64,000 nt of DNA from CAZMBI01 sp964564675 (GTDB taxonomy: Bacteria > Pseudomonadota > Alphaproteobacteria > Rickettsiales > UBA3002): the NCBI GenBank assembly GCA_964564675.1, contig CAZMBI010000009.1:1-64000 (forward strand). Direction: 5' to 3'. The notes under the pieces are model-generated. The model worked only from the letters and a program-made list of their open reading frames with translations. It had not been told where the DNA came from and made no database searches. Positions within the stretch are counted from its first letter, which is position 1. Each line of letters starts with the position of its first letter. Both the position numbers and the translations under genes were made by a program. Below are positions 50,950-60,431 of this stretch, piece by piece.

Positions 50950-53645
50950 GCGATCCGCTGCTGTCGGCTCCCTCCCATCAGTGGTTCCGGCTCCCCGGGC
51001 TCGCTAATCTGTCGGCGGGGGATGTCCCTGCCGCCGCTTCCGCCCGGTGTAGTGGGAGATGTATCAGGTGATCGGTTTTCTTGTAACGCCTTACGCCGAC
51101 TCACTACAAAGATATCAAGAAACTTCTCACGCTCGGCGACATGGTCTGCATAGTTGTCGGGGACGAGGATTTCGGCGGCCGCCTGCGCGGTGGCTTTGGG
51201 CCATGTTCCTTTGGTGATGTAGCTGTTAATTTTAGTGGGGGTGACCTGACGTGATTCAGGCACTACATTTAGGAGTGGATGCTCATTGATTGTTTTAGCT
51301 AGGTAACGGTAGGATAGCCGCCTGTTTCGGATTAATGTTTTAAGCGCCTCTGTTCGCGCTGATTGGGAGTGAACATCGACGTCTTCCAAAACAGATTTGT
51401 CGTAGGGGCGCGTAAATATTGTTTCTAACTTGTAACGAAAGCGCCCTGAGGTTTTATCGTTTGCAGGGAATAACACCCGGGCGACGTCGTTAATCGTAGT
51501 ATCTTTAGCACTGATGCTCCATTCACCTTGTTTGATTTTATGAATAATGCCGAAAACCTCTAAATGTTCACCATCGACATGCTCAGGCAAGGCGGCGGCC
51601 AGCGACTCGTAGCTATAGCCAGTTAGTCTCAGAATTTCTGCAAATGCGGCTTTCTTGGCGCGCGGATCACTGTCAAAGTTCAAAACCTCCAGGGCATCTG
51701 CTATTTTTTTTGTTCGGTGAATTCCCGTGCCGGCACATAGCTTTTGCAATTCTCCATAGCGCTCATCCGGGATGCCGGCTATCTGCTGAAGCGCACGGAT
51801 ATAAACCGGTTCTTCCGTATGCACGCCTTCCTTATACCAACGTTTGACGGTATCGGGGGAGATACGCGTCCCGCCGAGTTTTTCCGTAATGTCTGCCAGT
51901 TTTTCTGAGAATACGCTAAATCCTGTCAGACGGTTTCCTGGTATGCGCTTTTGAACTTTTGTTTCGGCTACCAGGTGATTAATGAAGTCCTGAAAAGTTG
52001 CCTTCCCAGCGATGGCCTCTTCAAATACCTCCATGCTCGTTTTATCCAGCGGCGCGATTTGTGGTCTTGCAAGGTTTGTTAAAGTCCGTATGTCCGCCTC
52101 TCTGATAAAACCAGATGCATGCAGTTTGCGGGCGACATGAGCAGCCAGAGGGCTGATGTCGACACCCCGATCGCGTTCCAGGTCACCATATTTTTTATTA
52201 CGGTCAATTTCAAAATGCTCAGATGCTTCTTTCTGAGTCCACCCATTTTGCATGCGCCATGTCCAGAACAGGTCGCCGAGAGATATATTGCCGGCTTTGA
52301 CATCTTCCAGGAGTTCCTGCGGGGTGCGGATCTGGGGCACGCCAAGCAATAGTGCGGCGGTTTCTGCCCGTAAATGGCCGTCATCGGGGCATAACCAGCG
52401 GGCACACGCAACCGTTCGCGCGATTCGTTTCCCCTTTGGCGTATGCTTTGAGCGCATGTAGCTTTCCAGCATGTCGCCGGAAATGGGTAAGGTATTATGC
52501 GGCCCTTTATAAGGCAGCCCGCTATGCTCCACCAGCAGACGCAGGGCCTCGCCGGCATAGGCGCCGCGTTGCTGGCGGGTTGGTAATTGTGCCATTCTGT
52601 GTTGCACGCTGCGCAATGCGTCTTCAAACTTCAGGCCAAGGCTTGGATCACCGCAGGCCAGCACGCGTAACCAGCTTTCCTGCTGGTCCGACAAGCTAAA
52701 CGGAGCCAGGCGCATCAGCATGGCGCGAAACTCCTTATGTGGCATTTTCTGCACGGAATTTTCGTCTGAAGTGTCCAGATACTCAGGGGAAATATTAAGG
52801 CGCGTCGCCAGTTGAGCCTCGTCCATATCCCAGATATCCTTCAGCTCGCCTACGAACCCGCGCCAGCTTTTGGAGCCTTGATGCTGTGTGGCATAGGCCT
52901 CAACGACATCACCCAGGCTGCTTTTCTTTGTGAGTTCGGCTGCCCAGTGGTGCTCTTCGGACGCAGGCACAGGCGAAGGTTCCGGAGAAGGCGGTGGTTC
53001 CGTTTGAGGTTCCGCGTTTGGTTCCGCCGGTAGCGTTGCTGGCGGCTCCGGGCTATGGCGCTGCGACGCAACGGGCGCTGTCTTATGAAGGTGCTGGTCT
53101 TCCCGGGCGTAGCGTATCTCTTTTTCTTGCGCTTGTCGCCGTTTCCGCCATTCGCGCTCACGCGCGCGGAGTTCTTCAATGTTACTTACATCATCGTCAG
53201 GTGCGATGCGGGAGCGTTCTGCTGGTCTGGCCGTAGCGACGTGTCTTGAAGTGTCTGCGGCAGGTCCCGCCTCCTCCGCGGGCGCGGATGGGGTGATGGG
53301 TTTTTTGCCTTTCCCGACAAATTCCCGTAAGCCACGACCGACTAGCTGCTTAACTGCCGTCGCTTCCGTTTCTGTTGGGGCATCGACAAAGGCCGCATGC
53401 TGCCTGGCAGCCCATTGCAGCATGTCGGGGTCCTGGTGCAGCTGTGCAATCACCGTTTCCGCGGGCGTCTGCTGCATCGCTAAAAACTGTGTTAACCGTT
53501 CCGCGAAGCCCTGAGCCTCCAGCCAGAACGTCATGCTATCGCGCTGCGCTTCGAGCTGCGCTTGCGCTTCATCCGCTTCGGCAACCTCCACCAGCGATCG
53601 TGCGGAGGGGATGGAGTCTTCTTCTTCTGAATCGTCACCTGACAT
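50946..53645 (-). CDS. Giant hypothetical protein with multiple HTH-like modules
   Basis: An 899-residue protein unlike any family I know. The N-terminal third is charged and Pro/Glu-rich (a probable coiled-coil at about 155-185, Pro-rich 198-228). From residue ~245 to ~830 several stretches look like degenerate Cro/CI-type helix-turn-helix modules: about 262-300 (MDEAQLATRLNISPEYLDTS), 455-495 (GWTQKEASEHFEIDRNKKYG), 572-625 (RISPDTVKRWYKEGVH), 667-708 (GYSYESLAAALPEHV) and 767-820 (LSYRYLAKTINEH then VTPTKINSYITKG). The frame is unbroken over 2.7 kb. Codon usage is more A/T-rich than ptsP. It ends 4 bp inside ptsP on the other strand. Confidence 0.7.
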   Translation of the reverse strand: MSGDDSEEEDSIPSARSLVEVAEADEAQAQLEAQRDSMTFWLEAQGFAERLTQFLAMQQTPAETVIAQLHQDPDMLQWAARQHAAFVDAPTETEATAVKQLVGRGLREFVGKGKKPITPSAPAEEAGPAADTSRHVATARPAERSRIAPDDDVSNIEELRAREREWRKRRQAQEKEIRYAREDQHLHKTAPVASQRHSPEPPATLPAEPNAEPQTEPPPSPEPSPVPASEEHHWAAELTKKSSLGDVVEAYATQHQGSKSWRGFVGELKDIWDMDEAQLATRLNISPEYLDTSDENSVQKMPHKEFRAMLMRLAPFSLSDQQESWLRVLACGDPSLGLKFEDALRSVQHRMAQLPTRQQRGAYAGEALRLLVEHSGLPYKGPHNTLPISGDMLESYMRSKHTPKGKRIARTVACARWLCPDDGHLRAETAALLLGVPQIRTPQELLEDVKAGNISLGDLFWTWRMQNGWTQKEASEHFEIDRNKKYGDLERDRGVDISPLAAHVARKLHASGFIREADIRTLTNLARPQIAPLDKTSMEVFEEAIAGKATFQDFINHLVAETKVQKRIPGNRLTGFSVFSEKLADITEKLGGTRISPDTVKRWYKEGVHTEEPVYIRALQQIAGIPDERYGELQKLCAGTGIHRTKKIADALEVLNFDSDPRAKKAAFAEILRLTGYSYESLAAALPEHVDGEHLEVFGIIHKIKQGEWSISAKDTTINDVARVLFPANDKTSGRFRYKLETIFTRPYDKSVLEDVDVHSQSARTEALKTLIRNRRLSYRYLAKTINEHPLLNVVPESRQVTPTKINSYITKGTWPKATAQAAAEILVPDNYADHVAEREKFLDIFVVSRRKALQENRSPDTSPTTPGGSGGRDIPRRQISEPGEPEPLMGGSRQQRIA

Positions 53646-53759
53646 TATGAATTCTCACGCATGAAAAGATTTTTTATAGCCCGCCGGTGATGACGGTTTG
53701 ATGACAGAAGGCGATTTTTTCCGCATAGTGCAGGCTTGCGAAATGCCCGGTTTCGCCGT

Positions 53760-53774
53760 ATACCTAAAAGGTAT
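53760..53774. promoter_or_regulatory. Inverted repeat ATACCT-AAA-AGGTAT
   Basis: A perfect 6+6 bp palindrome 22 bp upstream of the RodZ-like start, in the 150-bp region shared with the divergent giant HTH-module gene. It is an operator-like candidate for either gene, possibly bound by one of the two HTH proteins. Confidence 0.4.
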
Positions 53775-53795
53775 TTTCCGATATCGTGTGTGGTT

Positions 53796-54413
53796 ATGGT
53801 TCAAGCGGCAAATAAAGAGCAGGCGTCCGACGCGCTGGCGCATTATCGCGATGTGGGCGCGCATCTGCGTGAAATCCGTGAGCATTATCGCCTACAGATG
53901 GAGGAAGTGGCGGCGCGCCTGCATATCCGGCCGAAATATATCGCGGCCCTGGAAGAGGGGCGCCTGCAGGACCTGCCCGGCCGGGTCTATACCATGGGCT
54001 ATCTGCAAAGCTATGCCGAGTTTTTGGGGCTCGACCCGGCGCAGGTGGTGGAATATTACCAGAATTTGCAGGGAGCGGAGGAGCGCCCGGAATTTCGGGT
54101 GGTCGAGCCTAACCAGCGCCAGGGCCGGCCGGCCATTCGTATATTAGCCGCGTGTATCGCGGTGCTGGCGGCGGGATTCATCGCCTGGCTATTGATAACG
54201 CAACGGGAACAAGCCGATGGCGGTGTTGCGGTGGAACCCGTGCCCGAGCAACTCAAAACCCGAACGCCACTGCTGATTACGCCGCGAAACCGCGCTTGTT
54301 TGCAGCCCGGCTGGCCGATGGGCTATCCACCCTGCTATCAAACGGCGCGCTATGAAGTGCCGGCGACGCCATTTGCCCTGCGCCCCGTGCGCAGCATTAT
54401 GGAAATTCGCTGA
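53796..54413 (+). CDS. RodZ-like helix-turn-helix membrane protein
   Basis: A 205-residue protein from the ATG at 53796. The N-terminal HTH_25-type domain (about residues 20-88) contains GAHLREIREHYRLQMEEVAA then RLHIRPKYIAALEEG and RVYTMGYLQSYAEFLGLD. One transmembrane helix lies at about 114-136, and a short periplasmic tail of ~70 residues lacks the usual DUF4115 beta-domain. RodZ links MreB to the rod-shape machinery. Here it precedes ispG, its common alphaproteobacterial neighbour. An upstream GTG codon could start it a few residues earlier. Confidence 0.82.
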   Translation: MVQAANKEQASDALAHYRDVGAHLREIREHYRLQMEEVAARLHIRPKYIAALEEGRLQDLPGRVYTMGYLQSYAEFLGLDPAQVVEYYQNLQGAEERPEFRVVEPNQRQGRPAIRILAACIAVLAAGFIAWLLITQREQADGGVAVEPVPEQLKTRTPLLITPRNRACLQPGWPMGYPPCYQTARYEVPATPFALRPVRSIMEIR

Positions 54414-54527
54414 AAATAACCCCTTCCATGGTGCGCTATCCCGGGTTATGGTAGTAAATATAGACTCGCGGAAATGCGCCGGCAGTATATATAGCCAGTT
54501 GACGTGTTAAATTCAGATGTTTGTGAG

Positions 54528-55772
54528 ATGAGCCAGCAACCCGTATCCCGACGTTTATCACATCAGGTCATGGTGGGTTCCGTGGCGGTGGGCGGTGATG
54601 CGCCGATTATGGTGCAGTCGATGACCAACACCGACACCGCCGATGTTACCGCCACCGTGGGGCAGGTGCGGGCGCTGGCCGATGCCGGTTCGGAAGTGGT
54701 GCGCATCACGGTGAATAACGAGGCGGCGGCGGCGGCCGTACCGACGATTCGCGAACAGCTGGACGCACAGGGCTGCCCTGTGCCGCTGGTGGGGGATTTT
54801 CACTATAACGGCCACCGCCTGCTGGCGGATTATCCGGAAATGGCGCAGGCGCTGGCGAAATACCGCATTAATCCCGGCAATGTCGGCTTTGGCCAGAAGC
54901 AGGACAGCCAGTTTGCGCAGATGATCGAGGCGGCGCTACGCTATGACAAGCCGGTGCGCATCGGGGTTAATTGGGGTAGTCTCGATCAGGCGTTGCTGGC
55001 TCGTATGATGGATGAGAATGCCACCCGCGAGACACCGCGGTCCGCTGACGAGGTGGCGCGCAAGGCGCTGGTGCAATCGGCTCTGGGCAGTGCGGCCAAG
55101 GCGGAGGCGCTGGGCCTGCCGGCCGAGCGTATCGTCCTGTCGTGTAAGGTGAGTCGCGTGCAGGATCTGATTGCGGTGTACCGGGAACTAGCTGCGCAAT
55201 GCGCCTACCCGCTGCATATGGGACTGACCGAGGCGGGCATGGGCAGTAAGGGCATTGTGGCCTCAACGGCGGCGCTGGCGGTGTTGTTACAGGAAGGTAT
55301 CGGCGATACGGTGCGCATCTCGTTGACGCCTGAACCCGGCGGCGATCGCACGCAGGAAGTGCAGGTGGCGCAGGAATTGCTGCAAACGATGGGGCTGCGC
55401 TCCTTTACGCCGCTGGTGATCGCCTGCCCGGGATGCGGACGGACGACGAGTACGGTCTTTCAGGAACTGGCCGGTGATATTCAGCATTATATCCGGGCGC
55501 GCATGCCGGAATGGGCGAAAACTCACCCCGGCGTTGAGGCGATGGATGTGGCGGTGATGGGCTGTATCGTCAACGGTCCCGGCGAGAGTAAGTACGCCAA
55601 TATCGGCATCAGCCTGCCAGGTACGGGCGAACAGCCGGCGGCCCCCGTGTTTGAGGACGGGGTGAAGGTGGCCACCCTGCGTGGAGCGGATATTGCCGAG
55701 CAATTCAAGACCCGGCTGGAAAACTATGTTGCGCGCACCTATGGCTCCCCGCTAAAACGCGTCGCATCATAA
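54528..55772 (+). CDS. ispG: 4-hydroxy-3-methylbut-2-en-1-yl diphosphate synthase
   Basis: A 414-residue MEP-pathway enzyme that reductively converts MEcPP to HMBPP. The N-terminal GGDAPIMVQSMTNTDTADV is typical. The [4Fe-4S] cysteines lie in IACPGCGRT and VMGCIVNGPGES. The chosen ATG gives the usual length; an in-frame GTG at 54504 adds eight unconserved residues. The gene sits between the RodZ-like and ankyrin genes, 28 nt before the latter. Confidence 0.95.
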   Translation: MSQQPVSRRLSHQVMVGSVAVGGDAPIMVQSMTNTDTADVTATVGQVRALADAGSEVVRITVNNEAAAAAVPTIREQLDAQGCPVPLVGDFHYNGHRLLADYPEMAQALAKYRINPGNVGFGQKQDSQFAQMIEAALRYDKPVRIGVNWGSLDQALLARMMDENATRETPRSADEVARKALVQSALGSAAKAEALGLPAERIVLSCKVSRVQDLIAVYRELAAQCAYPLHMGLTEAGMGSKGIVASTAALAVLLQEGIGDTVRISLTPEPGGDRTQEVQVAQELLQTMGLRSFTPLVIACPGCGRTTSTVFQELAGDIQHYIRARMPEWAKTHPGVEAMDVAVMGCIVNGPGESKYANIGISLPGTGEQPAAPVFEDGVKVATLRGADIAEQFKTRLENYVARTYGSPLKRVAS

Positions 55773-55800
55773 CGCAGTCAAAGCAGTAAAGGATATATTT

Positions 55801-56607
55801 ATGATCAAACGGATGGTAATGATCCTCCTGTGGGGACTGAGCATCCCGGCCGAGGCGGCGGAAAGCGGCGTAGCGGATGTGGCGCCGTGGGTTGAGGCGC
55901 CCGATGAACCCACGGTCAGCCTGCCGACGCTGCCGGCGATTGACAGCTCGGTCGAATCGGCCGCGCCCGTCACCGATAGCAACGCCTTAATCCGCGCGAT
56001 TCAGCAGCAGAATGCGGACGCTTTACGCGAGGCGATCAAGTATGGGGCTGATGTCAACCGGCAGACCGCCGACGGCTCCTATCCGATCATCGTCGCGGCG
56101 GTGCATGGCACAGCCGATATCATGAAAATCCTGACGGCCTATGGCGCAGACGTGCGCGTGAGGGATGCACAGGATCGCAGCGCGCTGCATTATGCCGCGA
56201 TGACGGGTGACATGGAAAAGGCCAAGCTGATGGTGGCCATGCGCGCCCCGGCCAACCTGCCGGATAACGATGGGATCACCCCGCTGTTTTATGCCTATCT
56301 CAACAAGCATCTGGACGTGGCGGATCTGCTTTTGAGCGAGGCCGGCGCCAGCGTTAATGCGTTGGATGGAAACGGCACCATGCTGGCGGTTTATGCATTG
56401 TCTGAACAGCCTTCCGTGGACGTCTTTCAGCATATGCTGGATGCCGGGCTGAATATCTTCCGGCGGGATGCCAGCGGCTATAATCTCGTGGAGATTGCCG
56501 CCAAAATGGAAAAAGAAGCGGTTGCGGAATTGCTGCAGCAGGCTTATGACGAGCGGCTGAGACAATTTCAGCAACAGCAGCAAAAACAGGAATTACCGCC
56601 AGAATGA
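55801..56607 (+). CDS. Secreted ankyrin-repeat protein
   Basis: A 268-residue exported protein. The signal peptide MIKRMVMILLWGLSIPAEAA is followed by a Pro/Asp-rich linker to about residue 58 and four or more ankyrin repeats (about 60-260): IRAIQQQNADALREAIKYGA, DGSYPIIVAAVHGTADIMK, DRSALHYAAMTGDMEKAKL, GITPLFYAYLNKHLDVADLL. The C-terminal tail is Gln-rich (QQQQKQE). It presumably mediates protein binding in the periplasm; the partner is unknown. AAAGGATAT precedes the ATG and the stop overlaps the hisS ATG. Confidence 0.82.
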   Translation: MIKRMVMILLWGLSIPAEAAESGVADVAPWVEAPDEPTVSLPTLPAIDSSVESAAPVTDSNALIRAIQQQNADALREAIKYGADVNRQTADGSYPIIVAAVHGTADIMKILTAYGADVRVRDAQDRSALHYAAMTGDMEKAKLMVAMRAPANLPDNDGITPLFYAYLNKHLDVADLLLSEAGASVNALDGNGTMLAVYALSEQPSVDVFQHMLDAGLNIFRRDASGYNLVEIAAKMEKEAVAELLQQAYDERLRQFQQQQQKQELPPE

Positions 56608-57917
56608 GCAGTAAACTTCAGCCGGTCCGTGGTACGCATGATCTGTTGCCCGAGGCCTGTGCGCACTATCGCCATATTGTCGAGAATGCCCGGCAAGTCA
56701 GTGCGCGCTACGGCTTCGCCGATATCATGACGCCGGTGTTTGAGTTTTCCGACGTGTTTCACCGTACGCTGGGTGAGACCTCGGATGTGGTGCATAAGGA
56801 GACCTATTGTTTCGCCGATCGCGGCGGCGAGTCGATCACGTTGCGCCCGGAGATGACCGCCGGCATCGTGCGCGCGTTCGTGTCGAACAAGCTGCAGGAC
56901 CAGGCGCCGTGTAAATTCTTTTATGCCGGTCCGGCCTTTCGTTATGAGCGGCCGCAGAAGGGACGTCAGCGTCAGTTTCACCAGTTCGGGGTGGAGTTGC
57001 TGGGCGCCGGCGAAGCACAGGCCGATGTGGAAGTTATCGCCTGCGGGCAACTGATATTGCAGACGCTGGGCTTGCAGGATGCTATCACACTGGAGCTGAA
57101 TACGCTGGGTGACGCGGAAAGCCGCTCGCGTTATCGCGAGGCGCTGGTGGCGTATCTGCGTGATCATGTGGCAGCGCTGTCCGAAGACAGCCGCCTGCGG
57201 CTGGAAAAAAACCCGCTGCGGGTGCTGGATTCCAAAGACGAGGGTGATCGCGCCATCATCGCCACCGCTCCGGCGATGGAGGCGTATCTCAGCACCCAGG
57301 CGGCGGATTTCTTTGCCCAGGTAAGCGAAGGGCTAAAGGCGCTGGGGATTGCGTTTACGCGCAACCCGAAGCTGGTGCGCGGGCTGGATTATTACGGCCA
57401 TACGGTGTTTGAGTTTACGACCACGGCGCTGGGTGCGCAGGGCACGGTGCTGGCCGGCGGGCGCTATGATAATTTGGTCGCGCATATGGGCGGGCCGCCG
57501 ACCCCCGGTATCGGCTTTGCGGCAGGCATTGAGCGCCTGATGGCGTTGCGGGAAGAGGCGGCGCTTGCCGTGCCCTTTGCGCCGGCGCCGATTGCGCTCG
57601 TGCCGCTGGGGGAGGCAAGCCAGTTGCCGGCATTGAAACTGGCGCAGCAACTGCGCGAAGCGGGCTTTGTGGTAGAGCAGGGCTATCGCGGCAACCTGCC
57701 CAAACGCATTAAAAAAGCCGACCGGCAGGGCTGTGCGGCAGCGCTGATCCTCGGCGAGGAGGAGCTCGCCCGCGGCGAAGTGACATTGAAAGATTTGCGC
57801 AGTGGCGAACAACAGGCCGTTGCGCTAAGCGCCGTGGCGCAACACTTGCAGCCCTACCGCCACGGGCCGGAAGAGGGTGGAGACGAGACCGGCCATGCCA
57901 TAAAAGGCGTGCTATAG
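56604..57917 (+). CDS. hisS: Histidyl-tRNA synthetase
   Basis: A 437-residue class II aminoacyl-tRNA synthetase. QPVRGTHDLLPE opens the family, motif 2 reads FRYERPQKGRQRQFHQFGVE, the histidine A-type loop is LVRGLDYYGHTVFEF, and motif 3 is GFAAGIERLMAL. The anticodon-binding domain occupies the last ~100 residues. It overlaps the ankyrin gene by 4 bp and leads to prfA 7 nt on, so the whole run is one operon. Confidence 0.96.
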   Translation: MSSKLQPVRGTHDLLPEACAHYRHIVENARQVSARYGFADIMTPVFEFSDVFHRTLGETSDVVHKETYCFADRGGESITLRPEMTAGIVRAFVSNKLQDQAPCKFFYAGPAFRYERPQKGRQRQFHQFGVELLGAGEAQADVEVIACGQLILQTLGLQDAITLELNTLGDAESRSRYREALVAYLRDHVAALSEDSRLRLEKNPLRVLDSKDEGDRAIIATAPAMEAYLSTQAADFFAQVSEGLKALGIAFTRNPKLVRGLDYYGHTVFEFTTTALGAQGTVLAGGRYDNLVAHMGGPPTPGIGFAAGIERLMALREEAALAVPFAPAPIALVPLGEASQLPALKLAQQLREAGFVVEQGYRGNLPKRIKKADRQGCAAALILGEEELARGEVTLKDLRSGEQQAVALSAVAQHLQPYRHGPEEGGDETGHAIKGVL

Positions 57918-57924
57918 GAGTGCT

Positions 57925-58998
57925 ATGAACCTGGAGACCAAGCTCGAGCAATTGATCAAACGCCATGACGAGCTGCGCGACAAGCTCTCCAGCCAGCTTT
58001 CGGGCGGGGAATTCGGCAAAATGTCAAAAGAACTGGCGGAGCTGGCGCCGATTGTCGAAACCGCACTGGCGCTGAAAACCGCTAAGGCGGAGCTGGCCGA
58101 TGCCGAAGCGCTGATTAAGGATAAGGCCACCGATGCGGATATGAAAGAGCTTGCCGAAGAGGAGCGTCAGCAGCTGCTCAAAATCATTCCGCGGCTGGAA
58201 AAGGATATCAAGCTCGCACTCGTGCCTAAGGACGAAGCCGATGAAAAAAACGTGATCCTGGAAGTGCGCGCCGGCACCGGCGGAGAAGAGGCGGCGCTGT
58301 TTGCCGCTGAGCTGTTTCGTATGTATCAGCGCTACGCCGAACACAAAGGCTGGACGTTTGAAATCATGGAAGTCAATGACACCGGGCTCGGCGGGTTTAA
58401 GGAGGCGGTGGCCAACATTACCGGCCGCAGCGTTTTTGCGCATCTCAAATATGAATCCGGCGTGCATCGCGTGCAGCGCGTGCCGGAGACCGAATCGGGC
58501 GGGCGGATCCATACCTCGGCGGCCACCGTGGCGGTGCTGCCCGAGGCCGAGGACGTGGATGTGGCCATCGAGGAGAAGGATTTGCGCATCGATGTCTTTC
58601 GCGCCAGCGGGCCGGGCGGGCAATCGGTGAACACGACGGACTCGGCGGTGCGGATCGTGCATATACCCACCGGCATTACCGTGCAGCAGCAGGATGAAAA
58701 ATCACAGCATAAAAACAAAGCCAAGGCGATGAAGATTCTGCGCGCGCGGCTGTATGAAATCGAGCGCGAAAAAGCGATTCAGGAACGCGCCTCGGCGCGC
58801 AAGGGCATGGTCGGCTCGGGTGATCGCTCCGAGCGCATTCGCACGTATAATTTCCCGCAAGGGCGCGTCACCGACCATCGCATCAACCTGACGTTGTATA
58901 AACTCAATGAAATTATCGCCGGCGATCTGGATGAGATGGTCTCGGTCCTTTCTACCGAAGAGCAGGCCGAGCGTCTGGCCGCCTTCGAGGGGGTATAG
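57925..58998 (+). CDS. prfA: Peptide chain release factor 1
   Basis: A 357-residue release factor that reads UAA and UAG. The catalytic GGQ is at residues 231-233 in RASGPGGQSVNTTDSAVRI; Gln233 is the methylation target of PrmC, encoded next. AGGAG lies upstream of the ATG. The domain with the codon-recognition loop and the C-terminal SERIRTYNFPQGRVTDHRI are complete. Confidence 0.96.
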   Translation: MNLETKLEQLIKRHDELRDKLSSQLSGGEFGKMSKELAELAPIVETALALKTAKAELADAEALIKDKATDADMKELAEEERQQLLKIIPRLEKDIKLALVPKDEADEKNVILEVRAGTGGEEAALFAAELFRMYQRYAEHKGWTFEIMEVNDTGLGGFKEAVANITGRSVFAHLKYESGVHRVQRVPETESGGRIHTSAATVAVLPEAEDVDVAIEEKDLRIDVFRASGPGGQSVNTTDSAVRIVHIPTGITVQQQDEKSQHKNKAKAMKILRARLYEIEREKAIQERASARKGMVGSGDRSERIRTYNFPQGRVTDHRINLTLYKLNEIIAGDLDEMVSVLSTEEQAERLAAFEGV

Positions 58999-59001
58999 CC
59001 C

Positions 59002-59913
59002 GTGCTGTCGCCCGAATCCGCCCATACGCCATCGGCGCACCGAGCCGCCGCCACCCTGGAAGTGACGCGGTTGCAAACGCTGTGGCAGCATATGAGCCAG
59101 CGGCTGCAATCGGCAGGCATTGCATCAGCGCGGCTTGATGCCAGGCTGCTGGTGCAGCATGCGCTGGGCATCAGCCATGAACAACTGATCGCCGAGGATG
59201 ATCGGCGCGTGTTGCCGCATGAGGTGGCAACAATCGAGCGCTTGATGGTGCGCCGCCTGGCCCGCGAGCCGCTGGCGCAGATTATCGGACGCAAGGCGTT
59301 CTGGCGCGATGAGTTTATCGTCAGCGCTGACGTGCTCAGCCCGCGGCCGGAAAGCGAAACCCTGATTGACGGTCTGTTGCAGCATTGCCGTAACGAAGCC
59401 ACCCCCGAGACGATCCTTGATTTCGGTACGGGCTCGGGCTGCCTGCTGCTCAGCCTGCTGCGGGAATATCCGCAGGCGCGCGGCATGGGCGTGGATATCA
59501 GCCCGGCGGCGCTGGCGGTTGCCCGGCAGAATGCGGTGCAACTGGGACTTGCCGGACGGGCGGAATTTCAGCAGGGCAATTGGGGCGAGACTTTACAAAC
59601 CTCGTATGATATGATTATAAGTAATCCGCCATATATTGCTGAATGTGATGTTTCGGCACTGGCCCCGGAAGTAGTGATGTATGAGCCTGAATGGGCGCTT
59701 ACCGGTGGGCCAGACGGATTGGCTGCTTACCGAGCCTTATTACCTCATCTGGCCCGTGCCTTAAAACCCGGCGGCATTGCCGCGATGGAGTGCGGCGAGG
59801 GCCAGGCGACTGCGGTAGCGGATCTGGCGGCACATAATGAATTGAGTCTCGTCACCGTGATGCCGGATTTACGCGGTATTCGCCGGGCGTTAATCATGCA
59901 ATCTTCAACGTAA
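59002..59913 (+). CDS. prmC: Release factor glutamine N5-methyltransferase
   Basis: A 303-residue SAM enzyme that methylates the GGQ glutamine of release factors. It has the N-terminal helical domain, the SAM loop ILDFGTGSGCLLLSLL and the catalytic NPPY in MIISNPPYIAE. It begins with GTG 3 nt after the prfA stop, the normal prfA-prmC coupling. The GTG choice rests on this spacing; the first ATG in frame lies much deeper. Confidence 0.94.
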   Translation: MLSPESAHTPSAHRAAATLEVTRLQTLWQHMSQRLQSAGIASARLDARLLVQHALGISHEQLIAEDDRRVLPHEVATIERLMVRRLAREPLAQIIGRKAFWRDEFIVSADVLSPRPESETLIDGLLQHCRNEATPETILDFGTGSGCLLLSLLREYPQARGMGVDISPAALAVARQNAVQLGLAGRAEFQQGNWGETLQTSYDMIISNPPYIAECDVSALAPEVVMYEPEWALTGGPDGLAAYRALLPHLARALKPGGIAAMECGEGQATAVADLAAHNELSLVTVMPDLRGIRRALIMQSST

Positions 59914-59924
59914 GGGTTTCTTTC

Positions 59925-60431
59925 ATGCGTAAAAAATCGATGCAAAACGGCTCGAACCGTGGAAGTGGTAGCGGCGGTGGCCGCCATCAGCGCAGCAATA
60001 AATATCGCGGGCAGAACGGCGGCGGCGAGAACAACTCGCTGGCCCGCCAGAAAAAGCATGCGCTGACACAAAAGGAAAGGTTTCTGGGACTGGCGCGCGA
60101 CGCGCTAACCAACGGCGACCGCGTGGAGGCGGAATATTACTACCAGCATGTGGAGCATTATTCGCGCGTGGTGGGCGATATTATGGTCAAAGAGCAGCCG
60201 CGCACGCAGGCGGAAGAGGAACAGCCCGAGCCGGCGGATGCGTCAGCACCGGATGCGGCAAAACCCGATAGCGCGTCGGAAGAAGCGGCCCAAGGGCGAG
60301 CCAATGGCGGTAACGGGCGTGCGCATCAGACGCAGGCGGAAAGTGCCGGACACGAAGACGGTGCCGATATGATTCCGTTGCCCAACACGCTGTTTACCGA
60401 AGACGCCGAGGGCAACCGCGATTTAGCGTAA
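59925..60431 (+). CDS. DUF4167 domain protein
   Basis: A 168-residue protein. The N-terminal Gly/Arg/Asn-rich RNA-binding-like region (MQNGSNRGSGSGGGRHQRSN) precedes the DUF4167 core AEYYYQHVEHYSRVV (about residues 66-80). The family is essentially alphaproteobacterial and follows prmC in many genomes; it has no assigned function. The C-terminal half is acidic, Ala/Glu-rich and probably disordered. The end overlaps the convergent TauE-family gene by 9 bp. Confidence 0.9.
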   Translation: MRKKSMQNGSNRGSGSGGGRHQRSNKYRGQNGGGENNSLARQKKHALTQKERFLGLARDALTNGDRVEAEYYYQHVEHYSRVVGDIMVKEQPRTQAEEEQPEPADASAPDAAKPDSASEEAAQGRANGGNGRAHQTQAESAGHEDGADMIPLPNTLFTEDAEGNRDLA

